A stretch of 10,434 nt of DNA from Terriglobia bacterium (GCA_030040455.1 JASHTR010000474.1:1-10434); one strand, 5' to 3'. Positions 1 through 6,443 are shown, counted from the stretch's first letter. Made by a program: numbers and translations. Notes: generated by a model not told the origin, from the letters alone.

Positions 1-430
1 CGACAAAATCCACTCGTTCGCGGACAAAGTACAAAAAGGCTATTGCCGTCAAAAGCTCGAAGAAGCTGGGTTGCTGTGGCAAACGGCTCTGCTCGAGGAG
101 CCGGTCTGCGCGTTCACGAGCTTTGGTCAATAAATCCGCGAAAGCTTCATCGGCAATCTCTTCTCCATTAACGCGAATCCTTTCATTCACCCGCACCAAG
201 TGTGGCGAAGTATACAATCCGGTGCGGAAGCCCGCCTTCTGCAGGATCGAGGCCAGCATGGCGCAAGTGGAACCCTTGCCATTGGTCCCAGCCACAATCG
301 CGGTGGGATAACGGAGATGAGGATCCCCGAGTGCACCGAGAATCTGCTGGATGGCTGCCAGATCAAACTTGGCGCCCCGCAATTCGTGGCCTAGTCCGGC
401 GAGATAATTTATGCACTCCGCGTAGGTCAT
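1..430 (-). CDS. folC: Folylpolyglutamate/dihydrofolate synthase, N-terminal 143 residues (3' end outside window)
   Basis: FolC adds glutamate to (dihydro)folates in the cytoplasm using ATP, which retains the cofactor in the cell and completes its synthesis. The visible 143 residues show the Mur-ligase-type P-loop GTNGKGS at residues 48-54. This is followed by the folate-binding stretch TSPHLVRVNERI at about 74-85 and by FFELLTAIAFLYF near 123-135, all in the order expected for FolC. The ATG at 430 is preferred because the protein then begins MTYAECINYL, which matches the usual FolC start, and no in-frame ATG, GTG or TTG lies in the short gap upstream. No good Shine-Dalgarno sequence is seen there. 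The gene continues past base 1, so roughly two thirds is missing from view. It lies 65 bases downstream of accD, and accD-folC adjacency is a known arrangement (for example in E. coli), so co-transcription is likely. Confidence 0.95.
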   Translation of the reverse strand, partial: MTYAECINYLAGLGHELRGAKFDLAAIQQILGALGDPHLRYPTAIVAGTNGKGSTCAMLASILQKAGFRTGLYTSPHLVRVNERIRVNGEEIADEAFADLLTKARERADRLLEQSRLPQQPSFFELLTAIAFLYFVRERVDFV

Positions 431-495
431 GGGGAAGGTGCCGGGGAAACGGCAATCCGCCGTCGGGTTGGCTGCTCAGAGATGAGAGTTTTTCA

Positions 496-1341
496 TCATT
501 CTGCTGTTAGAAGATTCAAAACACGGCCCAGAAAGGATTTCAAATCCTTGCGGTGGACGATGGCGTCAATCATGCCATGCTCCAGCAGGAACTCAGCCCG
601 CTGGAAACCCTCAGGAAGTTTCTGGCGAATGGTCTGCTCGATCACGCGCGGCCCCGCAAATCCGATCAGCGCTCCCGGCTCTGCGATATTCAAATCACCC
701 AGCATCGCATAGCTTGCGGTCACTCCGCCGGTCGTCGGGTCCGTCAGAACCGAGAGATACGGCTGGCGAGCCTCTTCCAGGCGGGCAAGGGCCGCGCTGA
801 TTTTTGCCATTTGCATCAGGCTGATCACTCCTTCCATCATCCGTGCGCCCCCGGAACAGGAAACAATGACCAGGGGAAATTTCCCGGCAATTGAACGGTC
901 AACGGCGCGAGTGAGCTTTTCGCCCACCACCGCCCCCATGCTACCACCAATAAATTGAAATTCCATGGCGCAGATCGCCACGCGCCGCCCTTCCAGCAAT
1001 CCTTCACCGCTGACAAGCGCGTCTTTCAGTCCCGTCTCCTTTTCCGCCTTTTTCAGGCGGTCGCCATAACTCTTTGTATCTTTAAATTGAAGGGGGTCCG
1101 AAGATTGGAGGTCAGCATCGTGCTCGGTGTAGCGACCCTCGTCAAAGAGCATTCGCAGCCTCTCCGTAGCGGGAACGCGGAAGTGATGGCCGCATTTGGG
1201 ACAACAATGGAGATTGGCTTCCAGGTCCTTTTTCCAAAGCGTCTGCTTGCACTCATCACACTTCGTCCAAAGCCCTTCGGTTTGGACACGCTTCACCTTC
1301 GGAGCTTCCAGCGGCTTCTTTTCTTTGCGTAACCAGCTCAT
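496..1341 (-). CDS. accD: Acetyl-CoA carboxylase carboxyltransferase subunit beta
   Basis: AccD forms the carboxyltransferase with AccA. It moves the carboxyl group from biotin carrier protein to acetyl-CoA to make malonyl-CoA, the first step of fatty acid synthesis. The 281-residue protein has the N-terminal zinc ribbon: C28-x2-C31-x15-C47-x2-C50. The crotonase-like fold follows, with SGGARMMEG at 163-171, PTTGGVTAS at 202-210 and [11 protein letters not shown] at 227-237. All are typical, and the length is normal for the family. The ATG at 1341 gives the common family start MSWLRKE. An upstream in-frame GTG at 1392 would add 17 residues with no family counterpart. Neither start has a convincing Shine-Dalgarno sequence. 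The gene follows the truncated cobO remnant by about 100 bases and precedes folC. The full set of conserved motifs argues that it is functional. Confidence 0.96.
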   Translation of the reverse strand: MSWLRKEKKPLEAPKVKRVQTEGLWTKCDECKQTLWKKDLEANLHCCPKCGHHFRVPATERLRMLFDEGRYTEHDADLQSSDPLQFKDTKSYGDRLKKAEKETGLKDALVSGEGLLEGRRVAICAMEFQFIGGSMGAVVGEKLTRAVDRSIAGKFPLVIVSCSGGARMMEGVISLMQMAKISAALARLEEARQPYLSVLTDPTTGGVTASYAMLGDLNIAEPGALIGFAGPRVIEQTIRQKLPEGFQRAEFLLEHGMIDAIVHRKDLKSFLGRVLNLLTAE

Positions 1342-1443
1342 GAGACGAATTGAGTCATTGGATCGTTGGGCAATTTGCTCATTGACGCGCACGGGGGTAA
1401 ATTACAGCGCCAAAATGGATCAATGACGCAATGATTCAGTTCC

Positions 1444-1689
1444 TCAATATTCGATTCCCCGTTGCGCGATGATGCCTTTCTGATACGGGTGCTTCACCTC
1501 GAGCTTGTCGTTGCCCAGCATTGTCGCCGCGTCGAGCTCCCCATAATGCCAGGAACCCTTAATGAACTGAACCATGAGCACTTTCATGCCTTGCCCCACG
1601 GCACGGAAGGCCGTGCCGAGAGCAGCAGTTGTCTTGCCTTTGCCGGGCCCGGTATAAACCATGATCAACCCTTTGCGCGATTCAGGCAA
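1444..1689 (-). pseudogene. cobO: Truncated cob(I)yrinic acid a,c-diamide adenosyltransferase (CobO/BtuR family), N-terminal half only
   Basis: This 81-residue reading frame matches the N-terminal half of CobO/BtuR, which transfers the adenosyl group of ATP to cob(I)alamin precursors. The family P-loop is intact (GPGKGKTT, residues 14-21). It is followed by AALGTAFRAVGQG, LMVQFIKG (38-45) and WHYGE (47-51), all characteristic. From about residue 55 the match fades, and the frame ends at TGA (1444-1446). Family members are usually 170-200 residues. The other frames of the roughly 100 bases down to accD show no continuation of the second half, so a deletion is more likely than a simple frameshift. 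The start is a TTG at 1689 with a good Shine-Dalgarno sequence (GGAAGG, 6 bases upstream), so the remnant could still be translated. A genuinely short P-loop protein is a less likely alternative. A structured non-coding leader precedes it. Confidence 0.7.
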
Positions 1690-1811
1690 ACAACACCTTC
1701 CTTGCTACTGTGGTGCCGGTGTTCTCACCGGAGTATTCGACGGCGATGGGGGCATCGCCGCTTACCCTGGCCGAAGGGCACTACTCAACGGCATCTCTCC
1801 CCGCACCTTTA
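1690..1811 (-). promoter_or_regulatory. Hairpin-rich non-coding leader between rlmH and truncated cobO; candidate structured RNA
   Basis: These 122 bases carry no supported gene. Read on the minus strand they contain three consecutive hairpins: CCCT(tcggcc)AGGG near 1778-1765; CGGCGATG(CCCC)CATCGCCG at 1760-1741, a perfect 8-bp stem; and CCGGTG(AGAA)CACCGG at 1731-1716, a perfect 6-bp stem with a GNRA-like loop. Flanking segments can also pair across the set: GTGCC (1781-1777) with GGCAC (1717-1713), and GAGTA (1786-1782) with TACTC (1735-1731). The cobO Shine-Dalgarno sequence GGAAGG (1701-1696) follows closely. There is no T-tract after the last hairpin, so this is not an intrinsic terminator. 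I do not recognise a known riboswitch class. The perfect stems are directly visible, but the RNA function is an inference. Confidence 0.35.
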
Positions 1812-2273
1812 TCAGCGCGGATAGGGATACCCCCGCTCAATAGTAAAGCTGCGGTAGATTTGCTCCAGGAGGAGCGTCCGCGCCCAATCTCGGGTAAGAG
1901 TCATGCGGCTGAGCGCAAGCAGCACATCCGCCTGCTCGCGAAAAGCCGAGGAAAAACCCTCCGGCTCTCCTACCAGGAATGCCACCTCGCGCGTTCCCTC
2001 AAGCGCGCGTTCCCGCATCCACGTTGCGAGCTCCCGGGAAGTCCATTCTCGGCCTCGCTCGTCGAGCGCCACTTTGCGGCCGCTGCCCGCCTTTTCGAGG
2101 AGCACCCGCTCCGCATTCGCCAGTCCTTTCTTGCGTTCTCTGCGCGTCTGCCGCCCGGGGATTTCCTCAATCCTCAGTTCCGCGAAATGGGCAATTCGCC
2201 TTGCGTAATCATCCTGAAGCGCGCGGAGGCGTTCGTCCCGCGTCTTTCCCTTCCAGATAAGGCGAATCCGCAT
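1812..2273 (-). CDS. rlmH: 23S rRNA (pseudouridine1915-N3)-methyltransferase RlmH
   Basis: RlmH (YbeA, SPOUT superfamily) uses S-adenosylmethionine to methylate pseudouridine 1915 of 23S rRNA in helix 69 of assembled ribosomes. The 153-residue length is normal. The start MRIRLIWKGK fits the family, as do VAFLVGEPEG (97-106) in the cofactor-binding knot and LALSRMTL then LLLEQIYRSFTIERG (119-148). Two spots differ from the usual consensus: the MTLPH-type segment reads MTLTRDWAR (124-132), and the C-terminus reads GYPYPR where most members end in PYHK or PYHR. The ATG at 2273 lies 10 bases after the rsfS stop, with GAGGAG in the rsfS 3' end as a somewhat distant ribosome binding site. The rsfS-rlmH pair is a conserved ribosome-maturation neighbourhood (ybeB-ybeA in E. 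coli). Confidence 0.92.
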   Translation of the reverse strand: MRIRLIWKGKTRDERLRALQDDYARRIAHFAELRIEEIPGRQTRRERKKGLANAERVLLEKAGSGRKVALDERGREWTSRELATWMRERALEGTREVAFLVGEPEGFSSAFREQADVLLALSRMTLTRDWARTLLLEQIYRSFTIERGYPYPR

Positions 2274-2283
2274 AAAAGCTGCG

Positions 2284-2625
2284 CTACTCCTCTACCTCAA
2301 CCCGCCTCGCGTTTTTCCAGAGCCGATCGAGATCGTAAAAGCGACGCGCCCGCTCAACGAAAATGTGAACGACGAAGCTGTGATAATCCAGCAGAATCCA
2401 TTCCGCCTGCCGATAGCCTTCAATATGTGCGGGGGTCAAGCCGGACTTCTTGAGCCGTTCCACGATGCCATCGCAAATCGCTTCCGTATGGCGGACGGAA
2501 GTTCCGCTGCAGATGAGGAAGAAGTCCGTAAAGGAAGCGGAGGCCGCCGTGAGGTCCAGCAGGCTCACGTCCAAGGCCTTATGGTCCTGGGCGGCACGAA
2601 CCGCATCCTCAAGACCCGCTGCCAT
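2284..2625 (-). CDS. rsfS: Ribosome silencing factor RsfS (YbeB/Iojap family)
   Basis: RsfS binds ribosomal protein uL14 on the large subunit and blocks subunit joining, damping translation in starvation and stationary phase. With the start chosen here it is 113 residues, a normal family length. The family signature is clear: TDFFLICSGTSVRHTEAI at about 33-50, GYRQAEWILLDYHSFVVHIF at 70-89 and FYDLDRLW at 96-103. The ATG at 2625 lies 20 bases after the nadD stop and gives the common AAGLEDAVRAAQDHKALDV beginning. The open frame extends upstream into nadD, and an in-frame TTG at 2643 is an alternative, but those extra residues do not look like the family. No clear Shine-Dalgarno sequence precedes the ATG, so translation may be coupled to nadD. 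Confidence 0.94.
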   Translation of the reverse strand: MAAGLEDAVRAAQDHKALDVSLLDLTAASASFTDFFLICSGTSVRHTEAICDGIVERLKKSGLTPAHIEGYRQAEWILLDYHSFVVHIFVERARRFYDLDRLWKNARRVEVEE

Positions 2626-2645
2626 CCGCGCGACTTGTTGCAAGG

Positions 2646-3290
2646 TCAACGCCGGTATAGGCCCTCCTTCACGATGTATTCTTTCACAAGGGGCGGAATA
2701 AGACCAGTCACGGGCCGCCCGCATCGCAACGCCGCGCGAAGATCGCTCGAAGCGACCGGCGCGTAAACTCCGCTCAAAACATACACCTTGCTACGTCGCT
2801 GCGGGACGGTTTGCGGGTCTTGACGATGTGGCGCTGGCTCGATCATGCGTTCAGGGATAACGCTCATGATTTTGCGGATGTGGAATCCCGGTCGTGAAAC
2901 GATGATAAAATCCGTCTCGTCCAGCAACCGCTGCGGATCCTTCCATTGCGGGAGATCCAAAAACGCATCGACTCCCATCAAAAAATAGAGGTGGTCGCGC
3001 GCGTCAAGATTCTTCTTCAGGAGCCGTATCGTCTCCACCGAGTATCGCGGTCGCCCGCCCGGCGTCTCCAGGAGCGAAGGGACAAATTGGGGTTCGCCGA
3101 CGCACGCAAGAGCTGTCATCGCAAACCGGTGCGCGAAGGCTGCAAGGTTTCCAGCTCTCTTGTGGGGAGGGTTGCCCGAAGGAACAAACAGGACGCGGTC
3201 CAGCCCGAATCGTCGGGACGCCGCACGAGCCGCGCGCAAGTGCCCAACATGGATCGGATCGAACGCCCCTCCAAAAAATGCAATGTTCAC
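2646..3290 (-). CDS. nadD: Nicotinate-nucleotide adenylyltransferase
   Basis: NadD transfers AMP from ATP to nicotinate mononucleotide, giving deamido-NAD, the penultimate step of NAD synthesis. The 214-residue protein shows the nucleotidyltransferase motif [11 protein letters not shown] at 7-17, the PPHKR substrate loop at 41-45, [10 protein letters not shown] at 101-110 and the C-terminal ATP motif SSDLR at 181-185 (usually SSTxIR). It ends with the usual [15 protein letters not shown]. The start is a GTG at 3290 that overlaps the obgE stop in GTGA, so the two are probably translationally coupled. An obgE-nadD-rsfS order is common in bacteria. Nothing suggests damage. Confidence 0.95.
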   Translation of the reverse strand: MNIAFFGGAFDPIHVGHLRAARAASRRFGLDRVLFVPSGNPPHKRAGNLAAFAHRFAMTALACVGEPQFVPSLLETPGGRPRYSVETIRLLKKNLDARDHLYFLMGVDAFLDLPQWKDPQRLLDETDFIIVSRPGFHIRKIMSVIPERMIEPAPHRQDPQTVPQRRSKVYVLSGVYAPVASSDLRAALRCGRPVTGLIPPLVKEYIVKEGLYRR

Positions 3291-4339
3291 GGGAATTCCG
3301 AAAGGTTGGCTGCCTGCTCGTTCCCCGCCGCCACTTCGGGGGGTCGCGGTTTAAGCGCCGCCCACGCTGCCTCCTTCAATTCGTCTAATCCTTCGCCGGT
3401 CAGCGCCGAAATTTCGTAGAGCTTTTTCCCCTGCTCCTCTGCGAAGCGTCGCAGCCGCATGAGCTTGAGGCCTTTTCCCGCCAAATCAATCCGCGACGCC
3501 ACCAGGAGCATCGGCTTTTCTCCGATTCTCGCGCTGAAACTTTCAAGCTCTGCCAGGATCACCCGAAAGTCTTCCACCGGATCACGCTCCGTCGTCTCCG
3601 CGACATCGATGAGGTGTAGCAGAAGCTGCGTGCGCTCAATGTGCTTCAGAAAACGGATTCCCAGACCGCGGCCCTGATGAGCGCCTTCAATGAGGCCGGG
3701 AATGTCTGCCATGACAAAAGAGCGTTCACCCTCCAGCCCGACCACGCCCAGCAGCGGCTCCAGGGTTGTGAAGGGATAATCCGCAACCTTAGGATGCGCA
3801 GAGCTCACCCTCGCAATCAGGGTGGATTTGCCCACATTCGGAAAACCGACGAGCCCCACGTCGGCCAAGAGCTTAAGCTCCAGTCGCAACGTTCGCTCCT
3901 CTCCCGGCTCGCCTGGATCGGCTCGCCGCGGCGCTTGATGGACTGAGGTCGCGAAGCGCGCATTGCCCCGCCCTCCCTGCCCGCCGCGGGCCGAAAGAAA
4001 CCGTTGGCCCGGCGATGTGAAGTCCCACAATCGCTCGCCGGAGCCGTCATTGTACACAACCGTTCCGGCCGGTACCAGGATGACGAAGTCTTCCCCGCTT
4101 CTGCCGTGACGGTTGGAGCCTTCGCCGTGTCGCCCGCGTTCAGCCGTGAACTCCCGTTTGTAACGGAATTTCAACAGCGTGCTCAGATGCTCGGTACTCT
4201 CAAGATAAACATTCCCCCCGCTGCCGCCATCACCTCCGCTTGGACCGCCTCGGGGAACGTATTTTTCACGGCGAAAAGCCATGCAACCGTTGCCGCCGCG
4301 ACCGCCCGTCACCCGGATTCTGGCTTCATCGATAAACAT
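3287..4339 (-). CDS. obgE: GTPase ObgE/CgtA, large ribosomal subunit assembly factor
   Basis: Obg is an essential GTPase that binds the 50S subunit late in assembly and links it to growth and (p)ppGpp signalling. The 350-residue protein has the glycine-rich Obg fold at about 1-158 ([36 protein letters not shown]) and then the G domain. G1 is GFPNVGKS (165-172), switch I is YPFTTLEP (188-195), G3 is DIPG (212-215) and G5 is SAL (311-313). G4, normally NKxD, reads SRID (282-285). There is no C-terminal OCT domain and only a short tail. The ATG at 4339 gives the near-universal start [10 protein letters not shown]. The frame stays open upstream to 4396, but that part lies inside a terminator-like hairpin. 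No Shine-Dalgarno sequence is seen, since the bases just before the start are the T-tract. Confidence 0.96.
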   Translation of the reverse strand: MFIDEARIRVTGGRGGNGCMAFRREKYVPRGGPSGGDGGSGGNVYLESTEHLSTLLKFRYKREFTAERGRHGEGSNRHGRSGEDFVILVPAGTVVYNDGSGERLWDFTSPGQRFLSARGGQGGRGNARFATSVHQAPRRADPGEPGEERTLRLELKLLADVGLVGFPNVGKSTLIARVSSAHPKVADYPFTTLEPLLGVVGLEGERSFVMADIPGLIEGAHQGRGLGIRFLKHIERTQLLLHLIDVAETTERDPVEDFRVILAELESFSARIGEKPMLLVASRIDLAGKGLKLMRLRRFAEEQGKKLYEISALTGEGLDELKEAAWAALKPRPPEVAAGNEQAANLSEFP

Positions 4340-4343
4340 GCGT

Positions 4344-4399
4344 AAAAACAAAAATGCGGTGAAAAGCACCGGACGTGCTGCGTCCGCAGCCTTCACCGC
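4344..4399 (-). terminator. Intrinsic terminator/attenuator-like hairpin between rpmA and obgE
   Basis: On the minus strand, GCGGTGAA (4399-4392) pairs perfectly with TTCACCGC (4363-4356). A second perfect 6-bp stem sits inside: CGGACG (4386-4381) with CGTCCG (4375-4370). The outer stem is followed at once by ATTTTTGTTTTTA (4355-4343). It begins 8 bases after the rpmA stop and its T-tract ends 4 bases before the obgE ATG, so it would end or reduce read-through from rplU-rpmA into obgE. GC-rich stem plus T-run is the classic intrinsic terminator layout. Partial termination is an inference, because no separate obgE promoter is evident. Confidence 0.7.
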
Positions 4400-4407
4400 C
4401 TGTTTGC

Positions 4408-4671
4408 TTAATTCGAGGCTGGCACAACAATGCTCACATAACGACCTGAGTGGCCTTTATCTTCAAACCGAACCACGCCGGTGACCTTGGCATACAACGT
4501 GTCATCTTTACCGATCCCGACGTTGTCTCCCGGCTTCAGACGTGTTCCTCTTTGGCGGACAAGAATAGAGCCTCCTGAAACGAGTTGCCCGGCAAATCGC
4601 TTGACGCCCAAGCGCTGAGAATTTGAGTCGCGCCCGTTGCGCGAGCTTCCAAGCCCTTTCTTATGTGCCAT
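4408..4671 (-). CDS. rpmA: 50S ribosomal protein bL27
   Basis: bL27 is a small basic large-subunit protein whose N-terminal tail reaches the peptidyl transferase centre and helps position tRNA. The 87-residue sequence is full length and typical: [20 protein letters not shown] at the start, then [32 protein letters not shown] and the C-terminal beta strand. It starts directly with MAHKKG, so it lacks the cleaved N-terminal extension known from Firmicutes. The ATG at 4671 has a strong Shine-Dalgarno sequence, AAGGAGA, about 8 bases upstream. It follows rplU by 32 bases, the near-universal rplU-rpmA-obg order. Confidence 0.98.
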   Translation of the reverse strand: MAHKKGLGSSRNGRDSNSQRLGVKRFAGQLVSGGSILVRQRGTRLKPGDNVGIGKDDTLYAKVTGVVRFEDKGHSGRYVSIVVPASN

Positions 4672-4703
4672 TTACAAAATCTCCTTAGAACCTGCCGGGC
4701 CGC

Positions 4704-5006
4704 TCACACTTCCTTAATCAAAACCTCGCTGAAAGGCTGGCGGTGGCCGATGGTTCTCCGATACTGCTTCTTGCGCTTATATTTGAGAACCCGGACTTTC
4801 CTGGCCCTTCCGTTGCGCAAGATCACTCCCGTCACTTTGGCGCCTTCCACGAGCGGAGCACCTACCCGCAAGCCTTCCTTGCGCACCGCGAAAACGTGGT
4901 TGAATTCTACCTGCGAGCCTTCATTTCCAGGCAGTTTCTCCACTCGAATCACGTCGCCGGGCGAAACCTTGTATTGTTTCCCACCCACCCGAAAGATCGC
5001 ATACAT
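4704..5006 (-). CDS. rplU: 50S ribosomal protein bL21
   Basis: bL21 binds 23S rRNA in the large subunit and depends on uL20 for incorporation. The 100-residue protein is of normal length and has the standard start [18 protein letters not shown] and the RNA-binding C-terminal block [20 protein letters not shown] (about 72-91). The ATG at 5006 is preceded by AGAGG with about 8 bases of spacing. It is the first gene of the leftward block and faces a candidate promoter in the divergent intergenic region. Confidence 0.98.
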   Translation of the reverse strand: MYAIFRVGGKQYKVSPGDVIRVEKLPGNEGSQVEFNHVFAVRKEGLRVGAPLVEGAKVTGVILRNGRARKVRVLKYKRKKQYRRTIGHRQPFSEVLIKEV

Positions 5007-5038
5007 AGGTGAAACCTCTTCGTAAACTCAAAAACTTA

Positions 5039-5068
5039 AGTTTAGCGGCCATCGCCCAATACTGTCAA
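5039..5068 (-). promoter_or_regulatory. Candidate sigma-70 type promoter for rplU-rpmA-obgE block
   Basis: A perfect TTGACA -35 box (5068-5063, minus strand) is followed after 18 bases by TAAACT (5044-5039), which matches the -10 consensus at 4 of 6 positions. The predicted start would lie about 25 bases before the rplU Shine-Dalgarno region. The 12-bp perfect palindrome AAACTTAAGTTT (5032-5043) overlaps the -10 box and could be an operator. The assignment rests on sequence match and position only. Confidence 0.5.
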
Positions 5069-5088
5069 CGCAGTTGAATCGCGTTATC

Positions 5089-5118
5089 TTGACACCCTGT
5101 AAAACGCCGTGTTAGATT
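5089..5118 (+). promoter_or_regulatory. Candidate sigma-70 type promoter for the atp cluster
   Basis: A perfect TTGACA -35 box at 5089-5094 is followed after 18 bases by TAGATT (5113-5118), matching TATAAT at 4 of 6. TTAGAT with a 17-base spacer is an alternative. It points into atpF', with a predicted leader of about 40 bases. The -35 boxes of this and the leftward promoter are only 20 bases apart, so binding at one could affect the other. Confidence 0.5.
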
Positions 5119-5166
5119 TTATATTCGAAGCAGGCCCCTTAATGCCGACAGGACCGCTGACATTGA

Positions 5167-5628
5167 ATGGGCGACACATTAAGACTGCTGCAGCATGATT
5201 TTATCAGCAGCATTCCCACCGTAATCTTTGTCATTATTCTGCTGATCATTCTGGAACGCCTTTTCTTTCGCCCCGTGGCGGCGGTGATGGAGAAGCGTCG
5301 AGAGGGCAGCCGGGGTGCAGAGGAGCGCGCCCGCGAGGAAACCGAGGCAGCCAAAAACAGATCAAGAGAGTACGAAGCGGCCTTACAAGCTGCCCGCATC
5401 GAAGTTTATAACTTTCGCCAGTCGGAAAGGAATAAGACGCTCGCGGAGCACGAAACTGCGCTGAAGGCGGCGCGTGAACGAGCCGACGTGCTGGTTAAAA
5501 ATGCCCAGACGACTCTGGCCTCGGAAGTGAGTGCCGCGAAGCAGCAGTTGGAAGCTTCATGCCAGGCGCTCGCGGCTGAGATTACGGAACGAATCCTTGC
5601 GGACGGCGCACGGCCCAAGCAGGCCTGA
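5167..5628 (+). CDS. atpF': F-type ATP synthase subunit b' (first of two b-type subunits)
   Basis: Subunit b-type proteins form the peripheral stalk that holds the F1 head against the membrane Fo part. This 153-residue protein has one N-terminal membrane segment (about residues 13-36, IPTVIFVIILLIILERLFF), then the FRPV motif and a long charged, alanine-rich helix likely to form a coiled coil up to about residue 145. The ATG at 5167 is fixed by an in-frame stop directly upstream. A weak AGGA lies about 13 bases before it. It is the first gene of the cluster and is followed by a second, distinct b-type gene, so the stalk is probably a b/b' heterodimer as in cyanobacteria and several other phyla. 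The assignment of b' versus b rests on order and on the simpler N-terminus. Confidence 0.9.
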   Translation: MGDTLRLLQHDFISSIPTVIFVIILLIILERLFFRPVAAVMEKRREGSRGAEERAREETEAAKNRSREYEAALQAARIEVYNFRQSERNKTLAEHETALKAARERADVLVKNAQTTLASEVSAAKQQLEASCQALAAEITERILADGARPKQA

Positions 5629-5643
5629 AAAATCTACAAAGGC

Positions 5644-5773
5644 TGTCATCCTGAGGCCGTTCGCTCCTCTTCGAACCGCAATGAGCGACGCGAAGAGGCT
5701 CACGGTAAGCGCCCGAGGAATCTCAGCATCTGGCCTCCAGCGAATGCAGGGATGTTTCGCTGCGCTCATGACA
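5644..5773 (+). repeat. Palindromic interspersed repeat (MITE/REP-like) in the atpF'-atpF gap
   Basis: The 185-base gap between the two b-type genes holds a 130-bp element with inverted ends: TGTCATCCTGAG at the left and, read on the other strand, TGTCATGAGCGCAGCGAA at the right, matching apart from a 3-base gap. Internally CCTCTTCG (5666-5673) pairs perfectly with CGAAGAGG (5691-5698). It encodes nothing. Elements with TGTCATCCTGAGCGAAGCGAAGG-like ends are, from memory, common between genes in Acidobacteria and some other environmental genomes. Copy number here cannot be seen from a single window. Confidence 0.6.
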
Positions 5774-5813
5774 GATCCGAACTTCTTCAAAGGGTCAATC
5801 TAAACGGACGATC

Positions 5814-6434
5814 ATGAAACGCCTGCCTCTCAGTGTGCTGATTTTTCCCTTCATCGTCGCTGTTGGGACACCCACCTTCGGCCAGATGCCGGGCTCGAGG
5901 CCGGCTCCGGCAGCAGCGATGGTGGCGGCCGCGGCTTCCAAGGGTCATACCGAGGTCTTCGAGTGGGTCAATCTCGGGATTCTCATCGCTTTTTTGATCT
6001 ACGTCCTCCGCAAACCCGTTTCTCAGTTTTTCAATCAACGGTTGGCGGCTATCCGCGACGGCCTTGAAGAGGGGCGCAAGGCGCTTGCAGCCGCGCAAGC
6101 CCAAATGGCAGTCGTCGAAGAAAAGCTGCGGCGGCTGGACCAGGAGGTGGCATCTCTTAACACCTCCGCGATGGAAGAGATTAAAGCGGAGGCCGAGCGG
6201 ATGCGCCGCACGAGCGAGCAGGAGACGGCAAGGATTTTGGAGGCAGCCGGGCACTCGATTGCGTCGGCCACACTGTCGGCCAAGCTCGAGTTAAAGAATT
6301 TTGCCGCGCGTCAGGCGAGCGAGCTGGCTGAGAAGATGATCCGTGACCGCCTCGACTTGCAGGCCCAGGCTCAGCTTGTCGGCCGTTTCCTTGAATCGCT
6401 GAGCCGTGCGCGCCATGCCGATCCGCCAGCGTAA
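5814..6434 (+). CDS. atpF: F-type ATP synthase subunit b with signal-peptide-like N-terminus
   Basis: This is the second b-type peripheral stalk subunit, 206 residues long, against the usual 155-170. The extra length is N-terminal: residues 1-23 look like a signal peptide (MKRLP, a hydrophobic core, then a small-residue GTPTFGQ region), followed by an Ala/Pro-rich linker to about 44. The true b membrane anchor comes next (about 50-66, WVNLGILIAFLIYVLRKP) and then a long charged coiled-coil helix. C-terminal residues 165-200 resemble the delta-binding end. A cleaved leader would leave a b subunit of standard topology. ATG 5814 has only a weak GGA nearby. The repeat element separates it from atpF', and atpH follows 9 bases downstream. 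Confidence 0.9.
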   Translation: MKRLPLSVLIFPFIVAVGTPTFGQMPGSRPAPAAAMVAAAASKGHTEVFEWVNLGILIAFLIYVLRKPVSQFFNQRLAAIRDGLEEGRKALAAAQAQMAVVEEKLRRLDQEVASLNTSAMEEIKAEAERMRRTSEQETARILEAAGHSIASATLSAKLELKNFAARQASELAEKMIRDRLDLQAQAQLVGRFLESLSRARHADPPA

Positions 6435-6443
6435 GGTTTAACC

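Noticed and set aside
1716..1760. Rho-independent terminator after rlmH
   Set aside because: The stems are strong, but no T-tract follows on either strand.
1690..1811. Adenosylcobalamin riboswitch in front of the cobO remnant
   Set aside because: A CCGGTG-AGAA-CACCGG piece superficially recalls the conserved core, and the gene would fit, but the CCCGC-ACTGT core and the B12 box in the proper order are missing.
1710..2453. A 247-codon open frame on the plus strand, antisense to rlmH and rsfS
   Set aside because: It lies entirely opposite two clearly recognisable genes, its product resembles no family I know, and it is explained by the codon bias of the opposite strand.
4340..4396. An N-terminal extension of Obg by 19 residues
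   Set aside because: The extra codons lie in the terminator-like hairpin and T-tract, and the family start MFIDEARI is at 4339.
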